NCBI GenBank assembly: GCA_965368515.1
Contig: CBDUNF010000022.1
Location: 1 to 26,833 of the forward strand
Origin: JAAETI01 sp965368515
GTDB taxonomy: Bacteria > Actinomycetota > Acidimicrobiia > Spongiisociales > UBA5794
Reading direction: 5' to 3'
Length of the DNA stretch: 26,833 bases
Position 1 is the first letter of the stretch; every line of letters begins with the position of its first letter. Positions 1 to 7,254 of this stretch are shown here, piece after piece. Position numbers and translations under genes: made by a program. The notes below the pieces were generated by a model that was not told the origin of the DNA, did no database searches, and worked only from the letters and a program-made list of their open reading frames with translations.

Positions 1-1571
1 ACCATCAGGAAGATGAGGCCGGCTATGGCGGCAGCAAACCCGAAGTCCGATCCACTGCCGCTCTCGAACGCGAGGCGGTATGTGTAGGAGATCAGAATGT
101 CGGTATGCCCAGCTGGAGTCTGGGCCCCCGCAATGGGCGGATCACCCCCGGTCAGCAGAAAGATGATGTTGAAGTTGTTGAAGTTGAAAGCAAACGAAGC
201 GATCAGCAGAGGGGCCAGAGTCACCAGCAACAGGGGGAATGTCACGCGACGGAACGTCTGTCGTGCAGATGCGCCATCGACCTTCGCTGCTTCCTTCAGC
301 TCGGATGGGATTGCCTGTAGTGCACCGGTTGCGATTAGGAACATGTAGGGGAAGCCGAGCCACAGGTTGACCAACAACACCGAAACCTTGGCGAGCGTTG
401 GATCGCGCAGCCATGCGATGTTGGCGTTGAGCATGTCGTTGATGACTCCAAAGCGCTGGTTCAGCATTCCCTGCCAGATCAACGCGGTCATGAAGCTCGG
501 CAGCGCATACGGGATGATCAACAAGGAGCGGTACAGCCGTTTGCCACGCATCGTCGGATGGTTGAGAGCCATCGCCAGGCCAAGACCAAAGATGAACGTG
601 ATCACGACCGAGAGAATGGCGAACGCATAATTCCACAGGAACACCCGAACGAAGGGCCCTCGGATCGCCTCGGAGGTCATGATCCTTGTGAAGTTGTCCC
701 AGCCGATGAAAGCGCGGTAGCCGGGATTCACGGTGCTGCCGTCTGGAGCGGTGAAGGTCCCCTCGACGGCGGTGTAGACCAAGCCGGTTTCGGTGTCGGT
801 GAAGGTGCCGTTGGTGTCGTCGTATCGGAACAGAGGTTCATAAACGGCCGCGGTTGAAACGGTCACAACCTTGATCGTCCCCTCGTCGGAGCTCACTTCG
901 AGATCGACGAGCTCCTGTTGCCGGTCCGCTAGCTGGCCCAGATTGAGCTTCAGATAGTCGCCTACTCCGATAACGCGGCCATCGGCATCGACATCGATGT
1001 CGGCGGGAGCCAACTGGTAGAACTCGTCGGTCGTTCCAAAGAACTGGTCTCCGGCATCGTTCTCGAGCAGCAACGCAAAGTCGCCGAGGCCGTCACCGTC
1101 GGCAAGCACCGTCAGAGCGAACTGGGTCGATCCAGGCACGTTGGACACGCGGTCCGCGATGCTGTCAACTGCTTGCTCCCGGGTGAGCACATTGCCGGTG
1201 CCGAAGTTGGTGAACGCGATGTAGGCGTTGTAGATAACCGGGACGACGGCGAAGATCACCGCAAAGATGGTGCCGGGCAGCAGGTACTTGAAAGGGACCG
1301 CCCGCGGTGTCAGGTAGACGATATCGAGCAGTGCCGTCGAGACGACGACTGCGATGAGGCCCGGCCACCAGCGCTGGGTCCACATGCTCGGGATCGACCA
1401 GACCGCAAGCAGGTTGATGGCGCCAAGGAACAGCAGCTTGAGCAGCGTTCCCCAGGTAAATGACAAGGACCAGGGGAATGACTTCCCCTGGTCCTTTGGA
1501 GATCCGGCCGGCGCGGGCAGTCCGGTGTTAGCCGTCCTGCTTGAGCGTCTTCCTGATCCGCCTGATGTCAT
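1..1571 (-). CDS. malF: Maltose-type ABC transporter permease MalF (3' part cut by window edge)
   Basis: This is one of the two membrane subunits of a maltose/maltodextrin ABC importer. The reading frame is open from an ATG at 1571 to the left edge (about 523 codons), so the C-terminus is missing. Three membrane segments fall within residues 40-120 (LLKLLFLGAINLLAVW and FAVIFAVVPVIYNAYIAF are clear). A large extracytoplasmic insertion of about 190 residues follows, as in the MalF P2 domain, then further membrane segments. The cytoplasmic EAA loop is visible near residue 424 (ELKEAAKVDGASARQTFRRV), the contact site for the ATPase. The start lies 7 bases after the malE stop, with GAGGG a few bases upstream inside malE, which fits an operon. 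The first 35 residues are polar and unusual, and a perfect hairpin lies in them. MalG and the ATPase are not visible and would lie to the left or elsewhere. Confidence 0.9.
   Translation of the reverse strand, partial: MTSGGSGRRSSRTANTGLPAPAGSPKDQGKSFPWSLSFTWGTLLKLLFLGAINLLAVWSIPSMWTQRWWPGLIAVVVSTALLDIVYLTPRAVPFKYLLPGTIFAVIFAVVPVIYNAYIAFTNFGTGNVLTREQAVDSIADRVSNVPGSTQFALTVLADGDGLGDFALLLENDAGDQFFGTTDEFYQLAPADIDVDADGRVIGVGDYLKLNLGQLADRQQELVDLEVSSDEGTIKVVTVSTAAVYEPLFRYDDTNGTFTDTETGLVYTAVEGTFTAPDGSTVNPGYRAFIGWDNFTRIMTSEAIRGPFVRVFLWNYAFAILSVVITFIFGLGLAMALNHPTMRGKRLYRSLLIIPYALPSFMTALIWQGMLNQRFGVINDMLNANIAWLRDPTLAKVSVLLVNLWLGFPYMFLIATGALQAIPSELKEAAKVDGASARQTFRRVTFPLLLVTLAPLLIASFAFNFNNFNIIFLLTGGDPPIAGAQTPAGHTDILISYTYRLAFESGSGSDFGFAAAIAGLIFLM
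1465..1496 (-). promoter_or_regulatory. Perfect 14-bp hairpin inside the start of malF
   Basis: AAGGACCAGGGGAA, a 4-base loop (GTCA on the minus strand), then TTCCCCTGGTCCTT form an uninterrupted 14-bp stem. It begins 82 bases after the malE stop and covers malF codons 26-36. No T-run follows, so it is not a standard intrinsic terminator. In the E. coli mal operon, structured elements between malE and malF stabilise malE mRNA and keep binding protein in excess over permease; a similar role here is inference. A downstream TTG at 1466 could in principle be the real malF start, which would place the hairpin between the genes. Confidence 0.7.
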
Positions 1572-1578
1572 TTGTCGA

Positions 1579-2937
1579 TTAGCCCTCGGAAATCAGAGTA
1601 CGAATCTGCTCAGCAGCTGCCGTGAAGGCCTCTGTGGCATCAGTACCGGTGAGGACCAGTTGGTAGGCGTCGGTCCATGCGCTCCAGACGGAACCCATCG
1701 CCGGGATGGCCGGCATCGGGTAGCCGTTCTGGCCGGAGAGGCCAAAGCCCTGGATGTTCGCATCGCCTGCGGCGACGGTGTCGAACGCAGCCTTATGTGC
1801 CGGGGGTCGCGGGTCGGCAGCGAAGATCGCTTCCTGCGCTTCCTGGGTGGCCATTAGGTCGAGCACAAACGTCTGTGCAAACAGCGGGTTCTCGGCGAAT
1901 GCCGAGACCATGAAGCCCTGTACCGCAATGAACGGACGGGGTTCGCCACCGTTGACCGGCGGGATCGGCTCAACGACGAAGTTGACGTCCTCGAACGAAG
2001 GCAGCGCCCACGGACCGGTGATGGCGAATGGCGCAGTGCCGCTGCCAAAGCTCTCGGTCATGATGTCGTAGGTGATGTCGACGTCGATCAGACCAGATGC
2101 GGCCCAATCGGAGAATGCCTGAGCGGCGGCTAGGCCACCCTCGCTGTCGAGGCCGAGGTCATCCGGGTTGTAGCTGCCGTCGTCGTTGAGACCAAAGACG
2201 TAGCCACCAAGTGCGGTGAACAGCGGATAGTTGTGGAACGGATCGCCGTTGCCATTCTCCTGAAGCGCCAGCGGGATTTCGACGGTTCCGTCGGCGACGA
2301 GGCCGAGAGCAATCTCTTCGAGTTCCTCAAATGTCGCCGGGGAATCCGGTACGAGATCCGTGTTGCGGATCAGAGCAATGTTCTCAACTGCGTATGGCAG
2401 ACCGTAGGTCTGACCCTCGTAGTTGAAAGCCTGCAGCGATGCGTCGCTGAAGTCGTCGGCTACTGCGCTCAGGTCGAGCGGAGCAACAACACCGCTCGTG
2501 ACGAGCTCGCCGAGCCAGTCATGAGCGCCGATGATGATGTCGGGACCTTCGCCGGTCGGGCCGGCGACCACCAAGCGATCGCGGATGTCGCCAAAGCCAA
2601 GCTCCTGCACGGCAACGGTGATCCCGTTGTCGGCAGCGAACGTGTCGGCGAACGTCTGGATCGCCGGAGTGCGTGTGTCGTCAGCCCAGATCACGAGATC
2701 GGCGTCGGCACGCACCACCGGGGGCAGCGTGGTTGTAGTGGTCTCCTCAGAAACAGCCTCTGTTGTAGTGGTCGTCTCGGGAGCCGCAGTTGTGGTTGTA
2801 GGTGCAGCTGTCGTTGTCGTTTCTGCAACCGCTGCTGCAGTAGTGGTCGTCTCAGCGTCTGAGTCGCCGCCACAGGCAGAAGCAAATAGAGCAAAAGCGA
2901 GAAGCAGAACCGCAAAGGCGTTGAATCGCCTCGTCAT
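1579..2937 (-). CDS. malE: Maltose/maltodextrin-binding lipoprotein, ABC importer substrate-binding protein
   Basis: This is the extracellular receptor that captures the sugar and delivers it to MalF/MalG. ATG 2937 is chosen because AGGAGG sits 7 bases upstream; an in-frame start at 2988 has no such site. The 452-residue product begins MTRRFNAFAVLLLAFALFA, a lipoprotein signal ending ASAC-GG, so the Cys is probably lipidated. About 50 residues of Thr/Ala/Pro-rich linker follow (runs of TTTT separated by AA, AP and E). The mature domain starts DLVIWADDTRTPAIQTF, and GEGPDIIIGAHDWLGELV matches the MalE signature region. The specificity call rests on this resemblance, the partner MalF with its P2-like domain, and the LacI-type regulator next door. 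A related disaccharide such as trehalose cannot be excluded. Confidence 0.88.
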   Translation of the reverse strand: MTRRFNAFAVLLLAFALFASACGGDSDAETTTTAAAVAETTTTAAPTTTTAAPETTTTTEAVSEETTTTTLPPVVRADADLVIWADDTRTPAIQTFADTFAADNGITVAVQELGFGDIRDRLVVAGPTGEGPDIIIGAHDWLGELVTSGVVAPLDLSAVADDFSDASLQAFNYEGQTYGLPYAVENIALIRNTDLVPDSPATFEELEEIALGLVADGTVEIPLALQENGNGDPFHNYPLFTALGGYVFGLNDDGSYNPDDLGLDSEGGLAAAQAFSDWAASGLIDVDITYDIMTESFGSGTAPFAITGPWALPSFEDVNFVVEPIPPVNGGEPRPFIAVQGFMVSAFAENPLFAQTFVLDLMATQEAQEAIFAADPRPPAHKAAFDTVAAGDANIQGFGLSGQNGYPMPAIPAMGSVWSAWTDAYQLVLTGTDATEAFTAAAEQIRTLISEG

Positions 2938-2993
2938 GGGATTTCCTCCTGGTTTTCGTCGGCGCAAGTCACGCGGTGAATGCGCCACCGGGC

Positions 2994-2999
2994 ATTAAA
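2994..2999 (-). promoter_or_regulatory. Possible -10 element for malE
   Basis: TTTAAT on the minus strand lies about 57 bases upstream of the malE ATG. No convincing -35 is seen at 16-18 bases, but the CTTGCA operator-like repeats cover the place where it would be, which would suit repression. This is a weak call. Confidence 0.3.
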
Positions 3000-3007
3000 G
3001 CAAAACT

Positions 3008-3045
3008 CTTGCAGAATTTCCACAAGATCTTGCAGATCTCTTGCA
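3008..3045. promoter_or_regulatory. Three CTTGCA repeats, probable operator of the malE/LacI divergent region
   Basis: CTTGCA occurs at 3008, 3029 and 3040, each preceded by T (TCTTGCA). The 21 and 11 base spacings are two turns and one turn of DNA, so all copies face the same side of the helix. The middle copy is part of the 10-bp palindrome CAAGATCTTG at 3023-3032. From memory, CTTGCAG-type repeats are the recognised sites of the LacI-family maltose/amylase regulator MalR/Reg1 in Streptomyces. The site lies between malE and the adjacent LacI-family gene, so autoregulation and maltose-responsive control of malE are likely but inferred. Confidence 0.6.
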
Positions 3046-3076
3046 ATGCGCTTCGAGTCGGATCAGAATACAACCC

Positions 3077-4081
3077 GTGAAACCCAAGCTCCACGAAGTC
3101 GCACGCCATGCCCAAGTCAGCGAGGCAACCGTCAGCCGCGTGTTGAATCAGCGGCCCGGGGTTGCCGAGGAAACGCGCCGCAAGGTGCTCGATGTGCTCA
3201 ATCAGCTTGGCTACAACTTCGGCTCTGAGCGGGTGCACAAGATGGGGACCATCGGCATAATCACCCCAGAACTCGACAATCCGATCTTTCCGCTCATGGC
3301 ACAGGCCATCGAGTCGAAGTTGGCCCGCCACGGGTTCCTCTCGATGGTGGGCCCGGCCACACCAACAACCGCACACGAACGCGATTATCTGCAGCATTTC
3401 GTCCGCATGGGCGTGAGCGGCGTCGTTGTCGTTAACGGTGCGTATGCGAAACGCATCGGATACGCGGCCTACGAACGTCTCCTGGCCGACGGGATCGCGG
3501 TCGTCCTGGTCAACGGTATCTACGAGCCGTGCCCCATCCCTGCGGTCACGATCGATATTGCCGCGGCCGCCCGGGCTGGGGTTCGCCATCTAATCAACCT
3601 GGGGCATCGCCGCATTGGGTGCATCGCCGGCGACATGCAATACACATCTCCACAAGACCTTGCGGCCGGTTACGAGCAGGCGCTGCGCGACGCAGGTATG
3701 GAAGTTGACGACGACCTGATAGTCGAGGCGATGTTTACGCTCGAGGGCGCCAGGTCCGCGGCAACCAAACTCATCAGTCTGGGTGCGACCGGCATGATTG
3801 CGATGAGCGATCTCATTGCCCTCGGTGCGATCAGCGCGGCACAATCGCACGGTCTCCGTGTGCCGGAGGACCTCTCGATAATCGGCTTTGACGGCACTCC
3901 CCTGCTCGGAATGCGGAGTCCGATGCTCACGACAATGCGGCAGCCGGTCAACCGCATGGCGCAAAGCGTCGCGGCAATGCTGCTTGGCCAGATGAATGGC
4001 GACCTGCAGCCAACTCAGGTGTTCGAAGCAGATCTGATCGCCGGAGGAACAGCGGGTATCGCACCCGCACTTGTCCGCTAG
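3077..4081 (+). CDS. LacI-family transcriptional regulator, probable maltose regulator
   Basis: This is a DNA-binding repressor with a sugar-sensing domain. The GTG at 3077 is preferred because the protein then starts VKPKLHEVARHAQVSEATVSRVLN, the normal LacI N-terminal helix-turn-helix; the longer frame from TTG 3041 adds 12 residues of no known kind and starts inside an operator repeat. The product is 334 residues, the usual size. The hinge region is near residue 50, and the periplasmic-binding-protein-like core contains NLGHRRIGCIAGD and LSIIGFDGTPL, both typical of the family. It is divergent from malE and faces the CTTGCA repeats, so it probably controls the malEF operon (MalR-like). Its stop overlaps the stop of the convergent acetyltransferase in CTAG (4078-4081). 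Confidence 0.88.
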   Translation: MKPKLHEVARHAQVSEATVSRVLNQRPGVAEETRRKVLDVLNQLGYNFGSERVHKMGTIGIITPELDNPIFPLMAQAIESKLARHGFLSMVGPATPTTAHERDYLQHFVRMGVSGVVVVNGAYAKRIGYAAYERLLADGIAVVLVNGIYEPCPIPAVTIDIAAAARAGVRHLINLGHRRIGCIAGDMQYTSPQDLAAGYEQALRDAGMEVDDDLIVEAMFTLEGARSAATKLISLGATGMIAMSDLIALGAISAAQSHGLRVPEDLSIIGFDGTPLLGMRSPMLTTMRQPVNRMAQSVAAMLLGQMNGDLQPTQVFEADLIAGGTAGIAPALVR

Positions 4082-4998
4082 CGCGGGTCCGGAGCGTCCC
4101 ACCGCACGTAGTCGAACACTTCTGTGAACCCCAGTGAGTCGTAGAGAACGTTCGACGGTGCTCCCGCACCCGATCCCACGTGTGCGGTTTCCGCACCCAG
4201 AGCGGCAGCGCGGCGCAGACCTTCGGCCATCAGTGCTGAGGCGAGACCCTTGCGACGGTGCTCCGGATGAGTACCAACGGGTTCAAAGATGACGTACTTG
4301 TTCGTCGGCTCCCACCACACCGTCGTGTATGCGGCGAAGGTGCCGTCCGCAGCGATAGCAGCAAGGTCGAGATCAGGGAGATAGCTCGGTGCCTGGGCGA
4401 GAACCTGCATCATCTCACCGGTACGTTTCGTGCCAAAGGTAGCCCGGCTTACCGCCACCCGCCCCTCACTGTCCCGTGCAGTCGTCAAGTCGAGCGAACG
4501 CACGAGATAGCTGTCGGCCACCGGCCCCTCAGGCAGCGGGTCGGTCATGGGACGACGACGTAGGTGCCCTGAGAGATCCCCCTGCGTCCAGCCCCGGGAC
4601 GCGAGCACCTGTTCGCGAACAGTGTCTCCCTCGACCACGTGAGTGGAGAATGGCTGCCCGGGACGACGCGACTGCGAGCGGTGGGACTCTCCCCAGGCCA
4701 GCATCTCATCCTCGAGGTGTCTGAAGGCGGGGTCGACCTCCAACCAAATGTCGCCACCGGCTTCGGGGTGCGCCACACCCACGATGCGGCCATCCGCCTC
4801 CCAGAGTCGAGTGAATCGCTCGTATCGCCAATCACCGGCCAGCTCTGATTCGGTGGCTATTGAATAGCGCTGGATGTCCCACCGTTCCACCCCCCAGTTG
4901 TACATCCAACCGTAAGCCGTATAGGTGTCGATCAAGAACTGGCGGACGGCGGAGAAGTCGTCTGCAGCGACATAGTCGCGACTGATGGCGTGTTTCAT
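4078..4998 (-). CDS. GNAT-family N-acetyltransferase, tandem-domain
   Basis: The product has 306 residues, about twice a single GNAT domain, and reads as two GNAT folds. The C-terminal one has an acetyl-CoA-binding motif A at residues 240-262 (VGTHPEHRRKGLASALM) followed by LYDSLGFTEV, a usual GNAT C-terminal strand. The N-terminal half (residues 1-150) is less conserved and has GWTQGDLSGHLRR at its end. Substrate unknown. The ATG at 4998 follows CGAGGTTGGA, a fair ribosome binding site, and lies 19 bases after the stop of the Fe-S protein, so the two are probably cotranscribed. The TAG stop interlocks with the TAG of the convergent LacI gene. Confidence 0.82.
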   Translation of the reverse strand: MKHAISRDYVAADDFSAVRQFLIDTYTAYGWMYNWGVERWDIQRYSIATESELAGDWRYERFTRLWEADGRIVGVAHPEAGGDIWLEVDPAFRHLEDEMLAWGESHRSQSRRPGQPFSTHVVEGDTVREQVLASRGWTQGDLSGHLRRRPMTDPLPEGPVADSYLVRSLDLTTARDSEGRVAVSRATFGTKRTGEMMQVLAQAPSYLPDLDLAAIAADGTFAAYTTVWWEPTNKYVIFEPVGTHPEHRRKGLASALMAEGLRRAAALGAETAHVGSGAGAPSNVLYDSLGFTEVFDYVRWDAPDPR

Positions 4999-5017
4999 TC
5001 CAACCTCGAGGGTCGAG

Positions 5018-7171
5018 CTAATCGTCGAGGGAAGTCTCAGCGAGAAGCATGGCGATGTCCTTGACGATCACTTGCTCGTCGGCGCCGAGCTCCTTCACAC
5101 CGTCGTCCATCATGATGTAGCAGAAGGGGCAACCGGTCGCGATGACATCGGGCTCGCAGCCGAGGGCTTCCTCAGTGCGTTCGATATTGACCTTCTTGCC
5201 GGTCTGCTCTTCGAACCACATCTTGCCGCCACCGGCTCCGCAGCAGAACGACTTGGTTCCGTTGCGGGGCATCTCAACACGCGTTCCGACCGCATCCACA
5301 ACGTCACGAGGGGCGACATAAACGTCGTTGTGTCGGCCGAGGTAGCAGGGGTCGTGATAAGTGATGGTTTGGCCATTGGACTTCGGGTTGATCTTGCCCT
5401 GCTCCACAAGCTGCATCAGCAACTCCGAGTGGTGGATGACCTCGTACTCACCGCCGAACTGCGGGTACTCGTTCTTGAGCGTGTTGAAGCAATGAGGGCA
5501 CTGGCTGATGACCTTGGTCACGCCCAGGTCGTTGAGCGTTTCGATGTTTTGCAAGGCGAGACCCTGGAAGACGTACTCGTTGCCGGTCCGCCGCGCCGGG
5601 TCGCCGGTGCACAGCTCGGCAGCACCGAGGATGGCGAAATCGACACCAGCTTCGTGAAGCAGTCGGGCGGTGGATACGGTGACCTTCTTGTTGCGATCAT
5701 CAAACGATCCCGCACAACCAACCCAATACAGGTACTCGGCTGTGACCCCCGGTTCGCCGAGCACCTTGACCGTGAAGTCAAGGCCCTGCGTCCAGTCGGC
5801 CCGAGTGTTCTGATCCATGCCATAGACGTTCGAGGAGTTCTCCATCGAGATGTACGCCTTGCCCAGCTCCGACGGGAAGTCCGATTCCATCAGTGACAGG
5901 TAGCGCCGCATATCGAGGATCTTGTCGAGAATCTCGATGTTGACCGGGCAGATGTCGTCACAAGCGCGGCAGGTGGTGCAAGCCCACAGCTCTTCGGGAG
6001 TGATGCGCTCGAAGACACTGTCGGATGTCACGGTGATGCCCTCATCCATGCTGACCGTGGCCGACTGTTTGGTCGCGGCGGTTGCTGCGGCGACCTCGCC
6101 CAGCTTGAGCACGATCTCGCGGGGGTCGAGTGGTTTGCCGGTCGTATTGGCAGGACATACCGAAGTACAACGACCGCAAACCGTGCAGGCGTCGGTGTCC
6201 AGCAACTGCTTCCATGTGAACTCAGCGACCAGCGAAGCACCGACGGTCTCGATGTCCTCGGCTTCCATCAGGTTGGGCATCTCGCGCATCGCGCCGACCG
6301 GCCGCTCCCGCGGTGATAGGTACATGTTGGCCGGGGAGGTGACCATATGGCGCAGTTTGGTGGTCGGCAGCACGACCAGGAACGCCAGGAAGCTGGCAAC
6401 ATGGCCAACCCACAGCACCTGGTGGGTACCCGACTCGGCGCCCCAGACGAGATAGCTGAATCCATATCCGAGGAACGACCACTGTTCAAAGGCCGGTCGC
6501 CCCATCTCGGCAATGCGGGCAGCCTCGACGGCGATGCCCGTAACCCCGATGGCGGCAAGAGTCACCAGTATCCAGGCATCCTCCGGCTTGGTCTTGCTTC
6601 GCAGCCGCCATGGCTTGATTCCGTACCGGCGAATCCCCAGCCATGTAAGACCGACGAGGAAGACGACTGCGAACAGGTCCAACACGAATGAGAAGCCCTG
6701 GTAGAAGCCACCTTCGAGGAACTTCAGGTTGTTGGGAAGGAGATGGTCGAGTTCGACGGTAACCGTTCCGAGGAAGAGCACGACGAAGCCGTAGTAGAGG
6801 GCCGCATGCGGAACACCTGCCGCAGGGTCCTGCAGCAAGGTTTTCATTGCGAGACCTTCGCGCAGAGCGTTGACCCGTTTCTTGAGGAGACCCGCTCGGC
6901 GCTCGGCGGTACCTCGCTCCCAATTCCGTGCTCGCTGAGCGAACAGATAGACGGTCAAGCCCAAGAAGACGGCCACAGTCACATAGAACAGCGCAACGAT
7001 CGGGGCCGGGATGTTGCCGAAGACCTCACGACCGACCTCGGGGTCTGCGTGATCGGGAAGCGTCCCGAGCCACCACGCCACCAACACGCCGACCACGGTC
7101 ACCGGCACCAGCGCCATCAACCAGGCGCTGTAGCTCCGGCCATCATTTGACTGTTCAGACGTCTCGGCCAA
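5018..7171 (-). CDS. Membrane Fe-S oxidoreductase, EtfD/FadF-like (HdrD-type CCG domains)
   Basis: This is probably an electron carrier between a flavoprotein and the quinone pool. Using TTG 7171 (GGGAGG five bases upstream), it has 717 residues; a longer frame to 7339 would run over the divergent ureohydrolase start. The order is: one N-terminal membrane segment (about 18-36), a NarI-like membrane domain (about 55-270) with His residues 122, 143, 250 and 257 as possible haem ligands, two 4Fe-4S ferredoxin motifs (C329-C332-C335-C339 and C398-C401-C404-C408), then two CCG domains (C486 with CTGDPARRTGNE at 521, C558/C561; C609, CCG at 643-645, C681/C684). This layout matches mycobacterial EtfD (Rv0338c) and FadF, which take electrons from ETF in fatty-acid beta-oxidation. 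No etfAB genes are in view, so the partner is inferred. Confidence 0.85.
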   Translation of the reverse strand: MAETSEQSNDGRSYSAWLMALVPVTVVGVLVAWWLGTLPDHADPEVGREVFGNIPAPIVALFYVTVAVFLGLTVYLFAQRARNWERGTAERRAGLLKKRVNALREGLAMKTLLQDPAAGVPHAALYYGFVVLFLGTVTVELDHLLPNNLKFLEGGFYQGFSFVLDLFAVVFLVGLTWLGIRRYGIKPWRLRSKTKPEDAWILVTLAAIGVTGIAVEAARIAEMGRPAFEQWSFLGYGFSYLVWGAESGTHQVLWVGHVASFLAFLVVLPTTKLRHMVTSPANMYLSPRERPVGAMREMPNLMEAEDIETVGASLVAEFTWKQLLDTDACTVCGRCTSVCPANTTGKPLDPREIVLKLGEVAAATAATKQSATVSMDEGITVTSDSVFERITPEELWACTTCRACDDICPVNIEILDKILDMRRYLSLMESDFPSELGKAYISMENSSNVYGMDQNTRADWTQGLDFTVKVLGEPGVTAEYLYWVGCAGSFDDRNKKVTVSTARLLHEAGVDFAILGAAELCTGDPARRTGNEYVFQGLALQNIETLNDLGVTKVISQCPHCFNTLKNEYPQFGGEYEVIHHSELLMQLVEQGKINPKSNGQTITYHDPCYLGRHNDVYVAPRDVVDAVGTRVEMPRNGTKSFCCGAGGGKMWFEEQTGKKVNIERTEEALGCEPDVIATGCPFCYIMMDDGVKELGADEQVIVKDIAMLLAETSLDD

Positions 7172-7242
7172 TCGATCCTCCCAGAGCGGATGACCGGATT
7201 CTAACGGGAGGGCACCGACCAGCATCCTCCGAGCTATGACGG

Positions 7243-7248
7243 TAACGT
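7243..7248 (+). promoter_or_regulatory. Leaderless -10 element of the ureohydrolase gene
   Basis: TAACGT is followed by exactly six bases and then the ATG at 7255. No Shine-Dalgarno sequence precedes the start. Transcription is expected to begin at or within a base of the ATG. The same spacing is found at four other genes in the window. Confidence 0.6.
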
Positions 7249-7254
7249 CGCCGC

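Noticed and set aside
142..636. A 164-codon minus-strand frame at the left edge
   Set aside because: It is in a different frame from the real MalF permease, whose membrane segments and EAA loop read through this stretch.
2690..2870. A CRISPR or tandem DNA repeat
   Set aside because: The repetition is codon-level low complexity for a Thr-rich protein linker; unit lengths are irregular and there are no spacers.
3041..3076. A TTG start for the LacI-family gene at 3041
   Set aside because: It would start inside the third CTTGCA repeat and add 12 residues before the normal LacI N-terminus; GTG 3077 gives the expected protein.
4985..5896. A 303-codon open frame on the plus strand
   Set aside because: It is antisense to the Fe-S oxidoreductase CCG domains, whose motifs are clear; the translated product has no recognisable fold and reflects GC-rich codon use on the other strand.
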